DNA of 38,815 nt from Aridibacter famidurans (GCA_024103495.1 JAGFIQ010000037.1:1-38815), one strand, 5' to 3'; shown: positions 8,163-17,365, counted from the stretch's first letter. Translations and numbers: made by a program. The notes: a model not told the origin generated them from the letters alone.

Positions 8163-10157
8163 CTACGGCGACGCGACAAAGTTCAGGTCCGAGATCGGCC
8201 CGTTCACAGGAACGACTTGTTGTGTGAACTGAAGCCCTTTCGCTTGAACGTCGAATGTGTAGGTCTGGCCCGTGGTCACTCCATCGAACTGGTAATAGCC
8301 GAACGGATTAACTCGCGCCAGGCGGATGTTCAGACCGGAATCTGTCATCGTCACGATAGATCCAAACGCGGGTCTTCCGTCACTCGTCGTGACTCTGCCT
8401 CCAACCGTAACCTGCTCTGCAACAGCACCGATCGTGAGCGGGATGACCCTGTACGTGGTAACCCCCGCTACCGGTCCCAATGCTCTTCCGAAACCGGACA
8501 ACGTCGAACTGTCAGTTGCGGTGAAGATCGGGAAGAACGAACCGTTGACCGAAGGCGTTCCCGTGATAGTTCCGCCGGCACCAACCGAAAGATCGGCTGG
8601 CAGGCCTGTTCCGCCGAATGTGTACGGAGGAGTACCGCCGCTGGCGAGAATCGAGGAGTTATACGGTTGTCCCTGCGTGCCGTCGGGCAGGCTGTCAGTC
8701 GTAATGTCCACAGCACAAGCACCAAGCCGCGTTTGGACGGCAGCGCCGGAACGGTCAACTATGACGACGTCCTGACGCCCGTCATTATTAAGGTCCGCAA
8801 CATTGACACCTCTTGGGCCGGTGAATCCCGTAAGGGTCCCCACAGATGAAAACGCACCCGTTCCGTCCCCTCTGAAAACAGTGACGGTTGTCGCCGTAAG
8901 ATTCGAGACCAGAAGGTCCAGATCGCCGTCTCCATCCAGATCACCTGTTGCGTTTCCGAATACACCCGTCCCGACAACCGTAAACGGAGATCCCGGTGCG
9001 TCAGCAAACCCTCCGGCCCCGTTGCCGAGAAGTATGTTCATGTTGTTCGTGCCGGAGATGTTGTCGATCGCGACATCGAGGTTTCCGTCACCGTTGAAGT
9101 CGCCCGTCGACGCCCATTCCGTATTGCTTGCAAACGTACCGACAGTGGTGATCGTAAATCCTCCCAAGCCGTCACCCGTCAACAGTCGTCCGCTTGTCGT
9201 GACGCCCGTAAAGAGATCGAGGTTGGTATCGCCTGTGAACTCGCCGACGACCAGTGCGAATGCCGTTCCTCCAATTCCAATTGTCGAAACGGCCGCGAAA
9301 GTGCCGTCGCCGTTCCCGAGGTGGATACCGACGCCGTTTACGGTCGCGGAGCTTGAAACAGAGGCGAGGTCCAGCTTGCCGTCGTTGTTGAAGTCTGCCG
9401 CGACGAGGCTTCGTGGAGTGGCATTGGTAGCAATATCGACCCTTGTTCCGAAGGTCCCGTCTCCGTTCCCCGGCCAGACGCTAAGCGAAGAAGCATTGAC
9501 ATTACTGGCCGCGATGTCCGTGTTCCCATCCCCGTTAAAGTCGCCGACCGCCGTGAACTGGGTGCTAGCCGAAGCCGGTGCCGGAAGATCAACCGCCGCA
9601 CCGAACGTACCGTCTCCGATACCTGCAAAGACCGAAACCTTGTTTCCCGTGAACACGCCGACGGCGTAGTCCTGTATGCCGTCATTATTGAAATCCGCGA
9701 CCGAGCCGAACTGCGGCGTTGTTCCGCCGCCGGTCGATCCTGAAAACGAGCCGGTCAGATTGGTGTTTGCAAAAGGGCTGCAGCCTTTCTCAGATATCAC
9801 CGTAAGCGGGAAAGAGGCCGTGGAAGTCAATCCCCCGCTGGCCGTCGCTGTCAAATCCACGGTGTAAACACCCGCTGGCCGCGCATTTGTCACGCGGACA
9901 ACTCCCGTTGCGGGATCGACCGAGATAACGCCTTGGAACTCTGCCGATGTGCGAGCGGTAAATCTCAGCGCACCGGTGGGAGCGCTCGAGGGCGTGACTT
10001 CAACATTTGCTCCTTCAAAAGCGGTTGAATCCGGATATGTTCCGAGCGTCGGAGCAGGGTCGCCGGTGACCTGTGATTTCTGAGCGTATACACCGGCGGT
10101 CAGAAGACTGAAAAGAATGGCGGCCGCGACTGTTTTTGTCAGGTAAGATCTTCTCAA
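8163..10157 (-). CDS. Secreted FG-GAP/VCBS-repeat protein with Ig-like and carboxypeptidase-regulatory-like domains
   Basis: 664 residues. The start is TTG at 10157, supported by AAGGAGG about eight bases upstream and by the signal peptide that follows (TVAAAILFSLLTAGVYA). After an Ig-like region (about 30-125) there are seven FG-GAP/VCBS repeats, each with a DxNxDGxxD calcium-binding loop (for example DFNNDGIQD, DFNGDGNTD, DLDGDGDLD). Then follow a putative-Ig (He-PIG-type, GGTPPYTF...LPADLS) domain and a C-terminal carboxypeptidase-regulatory-like beta sandwich (VTTSDGRPAFGSIVTMTDSG...). The beta propeller suggests an extracellular adhesion or binding protein, with no catalytic domain visible. 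It has its own terminator. Confidence 0.9.
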   Translation of the reverse strand: MRRSYLTKTVAAAILFSLLTAGVYAQKSQVTGDPAPTLGTYPDSTAFEGANVEVTPSSAPTGALRFTARTSAEFQGVISVDPATGVVRVTNARPAGVYTVDLTATASGGLTSTASFPLTVISEKGCSPFANTNLTGSFSGSTGGGTTPQFGSVADFNNDGIQDYAVGVFTGNKVSVFAGIGDGTFGAAVDLPAPASASTQFTAVGDFNGDGNTDIAASNVNASSLSVWPGNGDGTFGTRVDIATNATPRSLVAADFNNDGKLDLASVSSSATVNGVGIHLGNGDGTFAAVSTIGIGGTAFALVVGEFTGDTNLDLFTGVTTSGRLLTGDGLGGFTITTVGTFASNTEWASTGDFNGDGNLDVAIDNISGTNNMNILLGNGAGGFADAPGSPFTVVGTGVFGNATGDLDGDGDLDLLVSNLTATTVTVFRGDGTGAFSSVGTLTGFTGPRGVNVADLNNDGRQDVVIVDRSGAAVQTRLGACAVDITTDSLPDGTQGQPYNSSILASGGTPPYTFGGTGLPADLSVGAGGTITGTPSVNGSFFPIFTATDSSTLSGFGRALGPVAGVTTYRVIPLTIGAVAEQVTVGGRVTTSDGRPAFGSIVTMTDSGLNIRLARVNPFGYYQFDGVTTGQTYTFDVQAKGLQFTQQVVPVNGPISDLNFVASP

Positions 10158-10793
10158 CGTTTTCCTCCTTGAAAAGGCTCAACAACTGATCTAAGCGATC
10201 CTTCCCCAAATAAACTTCACAAGGGATGGGAACCGCCGGAACAGGTGTCTGGAACCTCGTAGTATGCTCCGGATCGAGTAGAACATCGCAAACTGATCCA
10301 GTCCGGCCCGTGAATCCCTCGATCGGCCGGAAGACACGAGATCAGTTCGAAAACCCGGCTGGACCTCGTAGACCAACCGGAAGTTAACTCATTGATTTTT
10401 TTTTTCGCGCAGTATACTCATATTTGTCTTTCGTTGCTAAGTTTTTTTTGAGTCTTGAGGAGATAGGTATTCCGGGGATTCCTACGCCTTTCATCCCCGA
10501 ACAAGGTTTTCGGGGCCCTTGTCTCTTGTCTTCTATCAGACATCGCCGCCAAGGCAGAGGGTCGATACGGCCCTTCGACCGTGGGCTGCGCCCTTTGGGC
10601 ATGTCCACGGCTAGATGCAGGCCGTCGCTACGCGACTCGGTGTCGTGGGGGCGCGCGAACCGTGAACTGCGCGCTCTCGCGATTGTCCACGGCTAGATGC
10701 AGGCCGTCGCTACGCGACGCATCCGGTCTCCGGTCTCCTGTCTCCCGTCATCTCCTATTCACAATTCACGATTTACGATCTACTATTCTCCGC
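10158..10793. repeat. Long divergent spacer: upstream region of the VCBS gene plus two hairpin/7-bp composite repeats
   Basis: The left half (10158-10450) should hold the promoter of the minus-strand VCBS gene; a run of ten T residues sits at about 10395-10405 and another of eight at about 10441. No gene seen. The right half has two consecutive copies of the large hairpin element (about 10578-10640 and 10658-10720), the second fused directly to a 7-bp array (10721-10790) that runs up to the STAS start codon. Confidence 0.75.
10721..10790. repeat. 7-bp tandem array, 10 units, ending at a start codon
   Basis: Ten in-phase heptamers: ATCCGGT, CTCCGGT, CTCCTGT, CTCCCGT, CATCTCC, TATTCAC, AATTCAC, GATTTAC, GATCTAC, TATTCTC, then three bases and the ATG of the STAS gene. 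The unit family switches from TCTCC-type to ATTCAC-type in mid-array while the 7-base phase is kept. Confidence 0.88.
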
Positions 10794-11120
10794 ATGTCTC
10801 ATCTGACCATCTCCGAACGTGAGGACGCCGACGGTATCGTCCTCGATCTGAGCGGTGACATCATCTTCGGCGAGGCGAACACCGTGCTTCGCCACGGAAT
10901 AAGGAACCGACTCAAGGAAGGCAAGACCCACATCACGCTGAACCTGCAAGATGTGGGGTATCTGGATTCGAGCGGCATCGGCGAATTGATCTCCGCGCTT
11001 ACGGCAGTAAACCGAGAGAGGGGAAATCTCGTATTACTCAACCCCGGGGCTAGAATCCTTCGATTACTCGAGATCTCGAAGCTGACGGAGATATTTGAGA
11101 TAGAGAATTCAGAAGTCTGA
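10794..11120 (+). CDS. STAS-domain protein (anti-sigma-factor-antagonist type)
   Basis: 108 residues, a single STAS domain: strand LDLSGDIIFGEAN, then the conserved NLQDVGYLDSSGIGELISAL. Ser59/Ser60 after Asp58 is the position phosphorylated in SpoIIAA/RsbV-type anti-anti-sigma factors. Such proteins bind an anti-sigma kinase when unphosphorylated. No RsbW-like anti-sigma factor is present in the window; the downstream neighbour instead is a Hanks-type membrane kinase (155 bases away, same strand). A link between the two is an inference from position. The start fits the domain exactly; no Shine-Dalgarno is visible because a repeat array occupies the upstream bases. Confidence 0.9.
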   Translation: MSHLTISEREDADGIVLDLSGDIIFGEANTVLRHGIRNRLKEGKTHITLNLQDVGYLDSSGIGELISALTAVNRERGNLVLLNPGARILRLLEISKLTEIFEIENSEV

Positions 11121-11200
11121 AAACGGGAGCGCCGGCAGGGCCTGTTCTTGCCTTTACAAGTAGCTACGAACAGCAGCCGGCGAGCGCTCCGGCACAGATC
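11121..11200. other. Long imperfect stem-loop after the STAS gene
   Basis: GGGAGCG-CCGGCAG near 11126-11140 can pair with CAGCCGGCGAGCGCTCC near 11175-11192, with a four-base bulge. There is no T tract, so it may be a processing stem, a weak attenuator before kinase 2, or another repeat remnant. Confidence 0.4.
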
Positions 11201-11275
11201 TCTGATACTCAAGTCTCGATCCTAAGTTCCTCGTTTCCTTTTTCGGTCAAGCACTTCGCCGATTGACTAGAGTCT

Positions 11276-13999
11276 ATGCCGCTTTGCCCAGAATGTTCCG
11301 GACCGCTCGAGGTCGCTCAGAAGAAGTGTCCTTCGTGCGGCGTGGACCTCTCCGGCCAATCCCCCGAAACCGGTGCTCCGGACCAGGATCGGACTCCGAC
11401 GAAGATCCAGGAAACAACGGCGAGAGACAAGGGACAGAAAACGACTTTCGGTGACCGAAGGTTTGTCGCCGGACAGGTGCTCGCGGGCCGCTACCGAATA
11501 ATCAGCCTTGTCGGCAAAGGTGGGATGGGCGAGGTTTACAAGGCGGAAGACCTCGAACTGGACCAGACGGTCGCCCTTAAGTTCCTGCCGGAGGAGTTTT
11601 CTTCGAATGAAAACCTCCTCAAACGCTTCCGCGGAGAGGTCCGGACCGCACGCCAGGTATCCCATCCGAACGTGTGCCGTGTTTTCGACATCGGCGAGGT
11701 GGAAGGCGTCTACTACATCTCGATGGAGTTCATCGAGGGTGACGATCTCTCGATGCTGCTCAAACGGATCGGGCGGCTGCCTTCCGACAAGGCCGTCGAG
11801 ATCTCGCGACAGATATGCCTCGGACTCAACGCCATTCACAGGGCCGGGATCCTTCACCGCGATCTGAAGCCTTCAAATATCATTATCGACTCGAACGGCG
11901 AAGCGAGGATTACGGACTTCGGAATCGCTGGAGTCGAAGCCGATGTACAAGGCGCCGAAGCACGCGTCGGAACTCCTGCGTACATGTCGCCCGAGCAGAT
12001 ACGAGGAGAGGAGGTCACAAAGCGAAGCGATATCTATTCGCTGGGGCTTCTCCTTTACGAGATCTTCACTGGGAAAGCGGCATTCGAAGGCGGTTCCGTC
12101 AAGGAGGTGGCGGACAAACAGACAAAGCTTACGCCCACGACGCCCTCCGACATTGTCACGGGGATCGACCCGCTTGCCGAGGACGTCATAGAACAGTGCC
12201 TCCGCAAAGACCCGGAAGAGCGACCGGAATCGGCGCTCGCGGTCGCGATGTCGCTGCCTGGAGGAGACCCGCTTCGCGTCGCACTCGAGGCGGGCGAAAC
12301 ACCGACGCCCGAAATGGTCGCGGCCGCTCCATCGAAAGGCGCACTCAAGCCTATCGCGGCGATCGCGCTTTTCACAGGCTTCCTCGCCTTATTGCTCATT
12401 TCGCTTTATTTTCGCGCCGAGTACTCGGTCAACGGTTATACGGCGCTTGAAAAGCCTCCCGCCGTGCTGACTGACAGGGCGAGGACGCTTGTTAACGAAC
12501 TCGGATATACCGACCCCCCGGTCGATTCCAATGCCAAGTTCGACGCCGACCACGCCTACCTTGAGTATGTAAGGAGCCGGAACAACGCCGAAGAATGGCT
12601 GGAGAAGCTCGATCCCGGACAGCCGGCATTCTACATTTTCCGCTACCGTCAGTCTCCGGACTATCTGCTTCCATTCGGTTTCGTCGGCGAGATCACAGCC
12701 ACGAACCCGCCGATGGTCCGGCCCGGAATGGTGACCGTCGAGCTCGATGTCGCGGGCCGCCTGATCCGTTTCAACGCCGTGCCGCCTGAGACGCTGGCTA
12801 GCGGCGGGTCGGACTCCGTTGATTGGGAAAGATTGTTCGAAGCGGCGGGCCTCAAACTGAGCGAATTTGAGGAGATCGAGCCCGCAAGGACGCCTCCGGT
12901 CCTTGCCGATGAGATCCGCGCCTGGAAGGGCGATATGGCGGGGCCTGCCGAGATACCTGTAACTGTTGAAGCTGCAGGATTCCGCGGAAGGCCCGTGCAT
13001 TTCAAGGTCGTGCCGCCGTGGCGGGATCCGCAAAGCGACGCCCAGCAAAGGCTGGAGCAAAACCGTTCTGTTCCGGCCTTTTTGATCTTTATCTTTGGGC
13101 TCTTGATCGCCAGCCTTGCGGGAGCACTGCTTCTTGTCCGGTACAACATCAAGAATGGAAGGGTCGACCTGCGCGGGGCGCTGAAGATCGCCGCCTTCTG
13201 TTTCTGCATCTATGTCGCCTCCGGGCTGCTGGGCTCGGACAGCCCGCCCACCTTCCTTGGCAAGTCGGGAATGCTGACCAGAACTGCGGCATTCGGCCTC
13301 CTGAACACCTCGTTCATCTTTCTCTTCTACCTTGCCGTCGAGCCGCTTGTCCGCCGGCGCTGGCCGGAACTGCTTGTAACTTGGAACCGCCTGATAATGG
13401 GCAACTTCAGGAACCCGATCATCGGCCGGGACATTCTCGTGGGCCTGACCGTACTCTTCACCGCGATCCTTCTGGAAACGGGATTCACGTTCCTCGAGTC
13501 AAGGTCGAACCCCACTGCTTTGTTGGGTCTCGTCAGGGTTCCGGAGGCTACCAACCTTACCTCGATCGCCTATCCCGTTTCCGGGATGTTCTTTGAGCTT
13601 TTCAACGCGATCATTCTTGGATTCTGGTTGATGTTCCTTCTGCTCATAATGTCCCTGATGATTCGGATCAAATGGCTGAGCGTGCTTGCCGCGGCACTGA
13701 CTCTCGCCATTCCGACGGGCCTTGCCGCTCTTTCGGCGAGCGCGTGGACGATCCCGATAGCGCAGTTCCTGACCTGGTTCCTTATTTATTACCTGCTGAT
13801 CCGCTTCGGATTCGTCGCGCTGCTGACCTACATTTTCTCTTCTGTCGGGATGGCAGTGACATTCGACACTTCGAGCTTCTATTTTTCGAACACGGTGCTG
13901 GCCTTTGGTGTTCCGTTCGCCCTTGCGGCGTACGCTCTCTATATCTCGTTGACAGGAAGGCGGATCGTGAAAAGGAGTTTTCTGGAAAGGGCGGGATGA
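11276..13999 (+). CDS. Membrane serine/threonine protein kinase with N-terminal zinc ribbon (paralogue 2)
   Basis: 907 residues with the same plan as paralogues 1 and 3. Zinc ribbon Cys4, Cys7, Cys18, Cys21; linker with DRTPTK near residue 38-43; complete kinase domain with glycine loop GKGGMG (80-85), Lys102, Glu121, HRD 194-196, DFG 214-216 and SPE 238-240 in place of APE. A membrane segment near 358-377 is followed by an extracytoplasmic region ending in the shared VHFKVVPPW, then a multi-pass membrane domain with EPLVRRRWPELLVTW and RNPIIGRDILVG. It lies directly after the STAS gene and 242 bases before paralogue 3. No Shine-Dalgarno is visible. It should be a signal-sensing cytoplasmic Ser/Thr kinase; signal and substrates unknown. 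Confidence 0.93.
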   Translation: MPLCPECSGPLEVAQKKCPSCGVDLSGQSPETGAPDQDRTPTKIQETTARDKGQKTTFGDRRFVAGQVLAGRYRIISLVGKGGMGEVYKAEDLELDQTVALKFLPEEFSSNENLLKRFRGEVRTARQVSHPNVCRVFDIGEVEGVYYISMEFIEGDDLSMLLKRIGRLPSDKAVEISRQICLGLNAIHRAGILHRDLKPSNIIIDSNGEARITDFGIAGVEADVQGAEARVGTPAYMSPEQIRGEEVTKRSDIYSLGLLLYEIFTGKAAFEGGSVKEVADKQTKLTPTTPSDIVTGIDPLAEDVIEQCLRKDPEERPESALAVAMSLPGGDPLRVALEAGETPTPEMVAAAPSKGALKPIAAIALFTGFLALLLISLYFRAEYSVNGYTALEKPPAVLTDRARTLVNELGYTDPPVDSNAKFDADHAYLEYVRSRNNAEEWLEKLDPGQPAFYIFRYRQSPDYLLPFGFVGEITATNPPMVRPGMVTVELDVAGRLIRFNAVPPETLASGGSDSVDWERLFEAAGLKLSEFEEIEPARTPPVLADEIRAWKGDMAGPAEIPVTVEAAGFRGRPVHFKVVPPWRDPQSDAQQRLEQNRSVPAFLIFIFGLLIASLAGALLLVRYNIKNGRVDLRGALKIAAFCFCIYVASGLLGSDSPPTFLGKSGMLTRTAAFGLLNTSFIFLFYLAVEPLVRRRWPELLVTWNRLIMGNFRNPIIGRDILVGLTVLFTAILLETGFTFLESRSNPTALLGLVRVPEATNLTSIAYPVSGMFFELFNAIILGFWLMFLLLIMSLMIRIKWLSVLAAALTLAIPTGLAALSASAWTIPIAQFLTWFLIYYLLIRFGFVALLTYIFSSVGMAVTFDTSSFYFSNTVLAFGVPFALAAYALYISLTGRRIVKRSFLERAG

Positions 14000-14150
14000 C
14001 GATGCGGGCGCATCTGTGACATCCCTCGATATGCCGCACCCCAGGGATCATCCACATCCTTCTCGCGGCCTGACGATCGCCACCGGCAAACGATCTTTGG
14101 TTAAAGTATGCCCTTCGGCCGCGCCCGGAGTTCCGATCGATGTCTCCTTA

Positions 14151-14234
14151 CGATTTCCGATTCACGATCCCCGATCCGCGATCCGCGATTTCCGATCCGC
14201 GATTTACGAATCACGATTTACCATTTACTATCTA
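14151..14234. repeat. 7-bp tandem array, 12 units, ending seven bases before a start codon
   Basis: Twelve in-phase heptamers of the CGATTCA/CGATCCG type (for example CGATTTC, CGATTCA, CGATCCC, CGATCCG, CGATTTA, CGAATCA, CCATTTA, CTATCTA). The array plus seven more bases runs up to the ATG of kinase 3, so it forms the immediate 5' region of that gene. Confidence 0.9.
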
Positions 14235-14241
14235 GCCACCA

Positions 14242-16965
14242 ATGCCACTCTGCCCCCGATGCTCGGCTGAGGTTAAGCCTGATCAAACAAACTGTCCTGC
14301 TTGCGGTTTGAGCATATCGGACACCTCCGCTCCAACATCCATCCGGGACGAGGATCACACCCCCACAAAACTCAAGGAAACAAAGGCCCAGGGCGGCATC
14401 CACACGACATCCTCGGATGGTGCCCGGTTCGTGGCCGGCCACGTTCTCGCTGAGCGGTACCGGATCGTAGGGCTGATCGGCAGAGGCGGGATGGGCGAGG
14501 TTTACAAGGCCGAGGACCTTAAGCTCGAGCAGACCGTCGCACTGAAGTTCCTTCCGGAAGATCTCTCGCGTGACGAGGAAGCGCTGAAGCGATTCGTGGG
14601 CGAAGTTCGCAGCGCCCGCCAGGTTTCGCACCCGAACGTCTGCCGTGTGTTCGACATGGGCGACACGGACGGGCTCTATTACATTTCGATGGAGTTCATC
14701 GAGGGCGACGACCTCTCGATGCTGCTCAACCGGATCGGCCGACTTCCCTCCGACAAGGCCGTGGAGGTCTCGAGGCAGATCTGCCTCGGGCTCGCCGCGA
14801 TCCACAAGGCGGGAATTCTCCACCGCGATCTGAAACCCGCGAACATAATCATCGATTCAAAGGGCGAGGCAAGGATCACGGATTTCGGCATCGCCGGGAT
14901 CGAGGCCGATGTTCAGGGACCGGAGTCGCGCGTCGGGACTCCGGCCTACATGTCGCCCGAGCAGATCACCGGCAAGGAAGTGACCCAGCAGAGCGACATC
15001 TACTCGCTCGGCCTTCTGCTCTACGAGATATTCACCGGCAAGCAGGCGTTCGAGGGAAAGTCTTTCGAAGAGCTGATCCGCAAGCACCAGACGACGAATC
15101 CGACGACCCCGTCTCAGATCGTCACGGGTATCGACCCCCTTGTCGAAAATGTAATAGAAGCGTGCATCAGGAAAGATCCCCTCGAACGTCCCTCGTCAGC
15201 TTTGAAGGTCGCGATGTCGCTGCCCGGCGGCGATCCGCTTCAAGTAGCGCTCGAAGCGGGCGAGACTCCCACTCCCGAGATGGTCGCGGCCGCTCCGGAA
15301 AAGGGGCTTCTAAAACCTCGAACGGCAGTCCTGCTCCTTGCCGGGTTCTTTTCCGCTCTCTTCGTCACGGCGTATCTCGTGGCGAATTACACCGACGCGA
15401 GCTGGTCGCCGCTCTACAAGTCCGCCGAGGTGCTGAGAGAAGAAGCGCGGTCGAAGCTTGATCAACTCAGCTACGGGCCTTCCGGCAAGAGCAACGCCTG
15501 GAGCTTCGAAACCGACCGCGGCAGCTACGATTTCTACATCACGTCCACAGGCAAAGCAGATTCTCTGGAAAGGTACCGCACGGGACAGCCGCACGCGGTC
15601 TATTTCTGGTACCGCCAAAGCATCGAGCCTCTGATTCCCGACGGGAGAGATCAGGTGCTGGAAGACAATCCGCCGAGAACGATTCCCGGTTCGGAGTACG
15701 TGAAGCTGGATCCGAAGGGCAGGCTCGTGGAACTGCTGGCGGCACCAATGAAAGTGACGCCCGATGAACCCGCATCCGACGAAGCGGACTGGCCGGAGGT
15801 TTTCCGGCTTGCGGGATTGGACATTTCAAAGTTCCGGGAATCGGAATCGCAATGGACACCGCCCGTGTTCGCCGACAACAGGAAGGCGTGGGAAGGCTTC
15901 TATGCCGAACATTCCGACTTTCCCATCCGGGTCGAAGCGGCGTCTTTCGAAGGCAGGCCGGTCTATTTCAAGATAGTTCCGCCGTGGGAGGAAGTGGAAA
16001 CCACAATTGCTGTTGCGGAAGCATATGATGCGGCCAATTTGTACCTGATCATGGCGTTCGTTGTTCTTATAGCGATCGGAGCCGGTTACCTTTCGATCAG
16101 GAACGTGAGGGCAGGACGCATCGACCTGAAGGGTGCCACGCGGGTCGGCATCTTCGTCTTCGCGGCTACGGGACTGGTTCGATTCTTAAGGGCGGATCAT
16201 ATGGTTTCTCTGGTAGGAGAGTTCCTGATCCTGGCATGGATGGTAACCGAGTCGATTCTTACTACCGCCACCATCCTCTTGCTTTCGGTAGCAGTTGAGC
16301 CGCTTGTCCGCAGGTGGTGGCCGGAGCTTCTGATCTCCTGGAACAGGCTGATCGCGGGCGAATTTCGCGATCCGATAATCGGCCGCGACCTTCTGATCGG
16401 GATGACGGTCGGTCTTTCGAGCGTAACGGCTTTCTATCTCGCCGGGCTTGTCAGAGACTACTTGTATGGTAAAGACCTGACGCGACAGGGCACCATGGGC
16501 ATCGACGCGCTCAACAGTGTTCCGGACTTTATTTCGTACTTCATTGGAGCTTCCTCGCTTTCGATCTTCGCCTCTTTCGGCATCCTGACACTCCTGCTTG
16601 TCTCCTACCTGATCTTTCGGAAGAAGTTGATAGGAGTATCGGTTCTAGCCCTTTTCTGGGCGTTGTTCGTCACGCTGCCCTTCCTGTTCAACCGCGGCTT
16701 TGTGGCTTTTCTGATACAAGCCGGCGTAGTCGCAGTCTTCGTTTTCGTCTTTGCGCGATTCGGTCTGCTGACTATCCTTGCCAGCACATTCGTGGGCTTG
16801 CTCGCCAACTCGCTGCCTTTCACGTTCGATCCGGCGCGGCCGTATTTCGGACAGAGCCTTGTGACGATCGGGATCATCGCCGCGCTCGGATGTTATGCGT
16901 TCTATATTTCGCTCGGGAAGCAGAAGCTGTTCGAAGGGAGGGGGATCGAGGAGTTGACGGGGTAA
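14242..16965 (+). CDS. Membrane serine/threonine protein kinase with N-terminal zinc ribbon (paralogue 3)
   Basis: 907 residues, collinear with paralogue 2. Cys4, Cys7, Cys18 and Cys21 make the zinc ribbon; DHTPTK follows in the linker. The kinase core is intact: GRGGMG (80-85), Lys102, Glu121, HRD 194-196, DFG 214-216, SPE 238-240. After one membrane segment (about 356-376) come a conserved extracytoplasmic region (PPVFADNRKAWEG, VYFKIVPPW) and the multi-pass domain with EPLVRRWWPELLISW and RDPIIGRDLLIG. Paralogues 2 and 3 look closer to each other than to paralogue 1, as expected of a local tandem duplication. The start codon is preceded by a 7-bp array rather than a Shine-Dalgarno sequence. 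Confidence 0.93.
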   Translation: MPLCPRCSAEVKPDQTNCPACGLSISDTSAPTSIRDEDHTPTKLKETKAQGGIHTTSSDGARFVAGHVLAERYRIVGLIGRGGMGEVYKAEDLKLEQTVALKFLPEDLSRDEEALKRFVGEVRSARQVSHPNVCRVFDMGDTDGLYYISMEFIEGDDLSMLLNRIGRLPSDKAVEVSRQICLGLAAIHKAGILHRDLKPANIIIDSKGEARITDFGIAGIEADVQGPESRVGTPAYMSPEQITGKEVTQQSDIYSLGLLLYEIFTGKQAFEGKSFEELIRKHQTTNPTTPSQIVTGIDPLVENVIEACIRKDPLERPSSALKVAMSLPGGDPLQVALEAGETPTPEMVAAAPEKGLLKPRTAVLLLAGFFSALFVTAYLVANYTDASWSPLYKSAEVLREEARSKLDQLSYGPSGKSNAWSFETDRGSYDFYITSTGKADSLERYRTGQPHAVYFWYRQSIEPLIPDGRDQVLEDNPPRTIPGSEYVKLDPKGRLVELLAAPMKVTPDEPASDEADWPEVFRLAGLDISKFRESESQWTPPVFADNRKAWEGFYAEHSDFPIRVEAASFEGRPVYFKIVPPWEEVETTIAVAEAYDAANLYLIMAFVVLIAIGAGYLSIRNVRAGRIDLKGATRVGIFVFAATGLVRFLRADHMVSLVGEFLILAWMVTESILTTATILLLSVAVEPLVRRWWPELLISWNRLIAGEFRDPIIGRDLLIGMTVGLSSVTAFYLAGLVRDYLYGKDLTRQGTMGIDALNSVPDFISYFIGASSLSIFASFGILTLLLVSYLIFRKKLIGVSVLALFWALFVTLPFLFNRGFVAFLIQAGVVAVFVFVFARFGLLTILASTFVGLLANSLPFTFDPARPYFGQSLVTIGIIAALGCYAFYISLGKQKLFEGRGIEELTG

Positions 16966-16971
16966 CCTCTT

Positions 16972-17027
16972 AGTTCCAGGTTCAAAGTTCCAGGTTCCAA
17001 GTTCCAGGTTCAAGGTTTAAGGTTCCA
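16972..17027. repeat. 7-bp tandem array, 8 units (GTTCCAG/GTTCAAG type)
   Basis: Eight in-phase heptamers starting six bases after the kinase 3 stop: AGTTCCA, GGTTCAA, AGTTCCA, GGTTCCA, AGTTCCA, GGTTCAA, GGTTTAA, GGTTCCA. Same family as the arrays on both sides of the four-helix-bundle gene (34769 and 35369). Confidence 0.9.
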
Positions 17028-17320
17028 TGCACCGCGAAGCGCTGCTCGAAACGGATGTACGATAAGCTTTAGCTTGTCGCGGGCCGCAAGGATATCGTAC
17101 TCAGGAATCTCTTGCGGCTCCGCCGCCGTGATGTGCGGAAAGGCTTGCCTTTCCGGAGCGCGACCTCCTTGATCTTTCCATGCGCGGAGGCTCAGCCTCC
17201 GCGCAGGAATGCCGAGAACAACTCCCGGTAAGCCAAAGGCTTACCGCACATCACTGCGGCGAAGCCGCGAGGTTACCGGGCTACAGATATTACATCCGCC
17301 TCAACGGCTGACGAGACACC

Positions 17321-17365
17321 CCAAACTCACCAAACCCGACAAACTCAGCCAACTCGGTAAACTAT
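17321..17365. repeat. 9-bp tandem array, 5 units (CAAACTCAC type)
   Basis: Five in-phase units: CCAAACTCA, CCAAACCCG, ACAAACTCA, GCCAACTCG, GTAAACTAT. It ends two bases before the stop codon of the minus-strand amidohydrolase. It is the reverse complement of the GAGTCTGGC-type array at 32442-32522, and a short copy lies near 35998-36015. Confidence 0.8.

Noticed and set aside
10384..10450. T runs at 10395 and 10441 as terminators
   Set aside because: No GC-rich stem precedes either run on the strand that would need it.
10581..10793. N-terminal extension of the STAS protein by 71 residues
   Set aside because: The extension translates hairpin and 7-bp repeats; the domain is complete from 10794.
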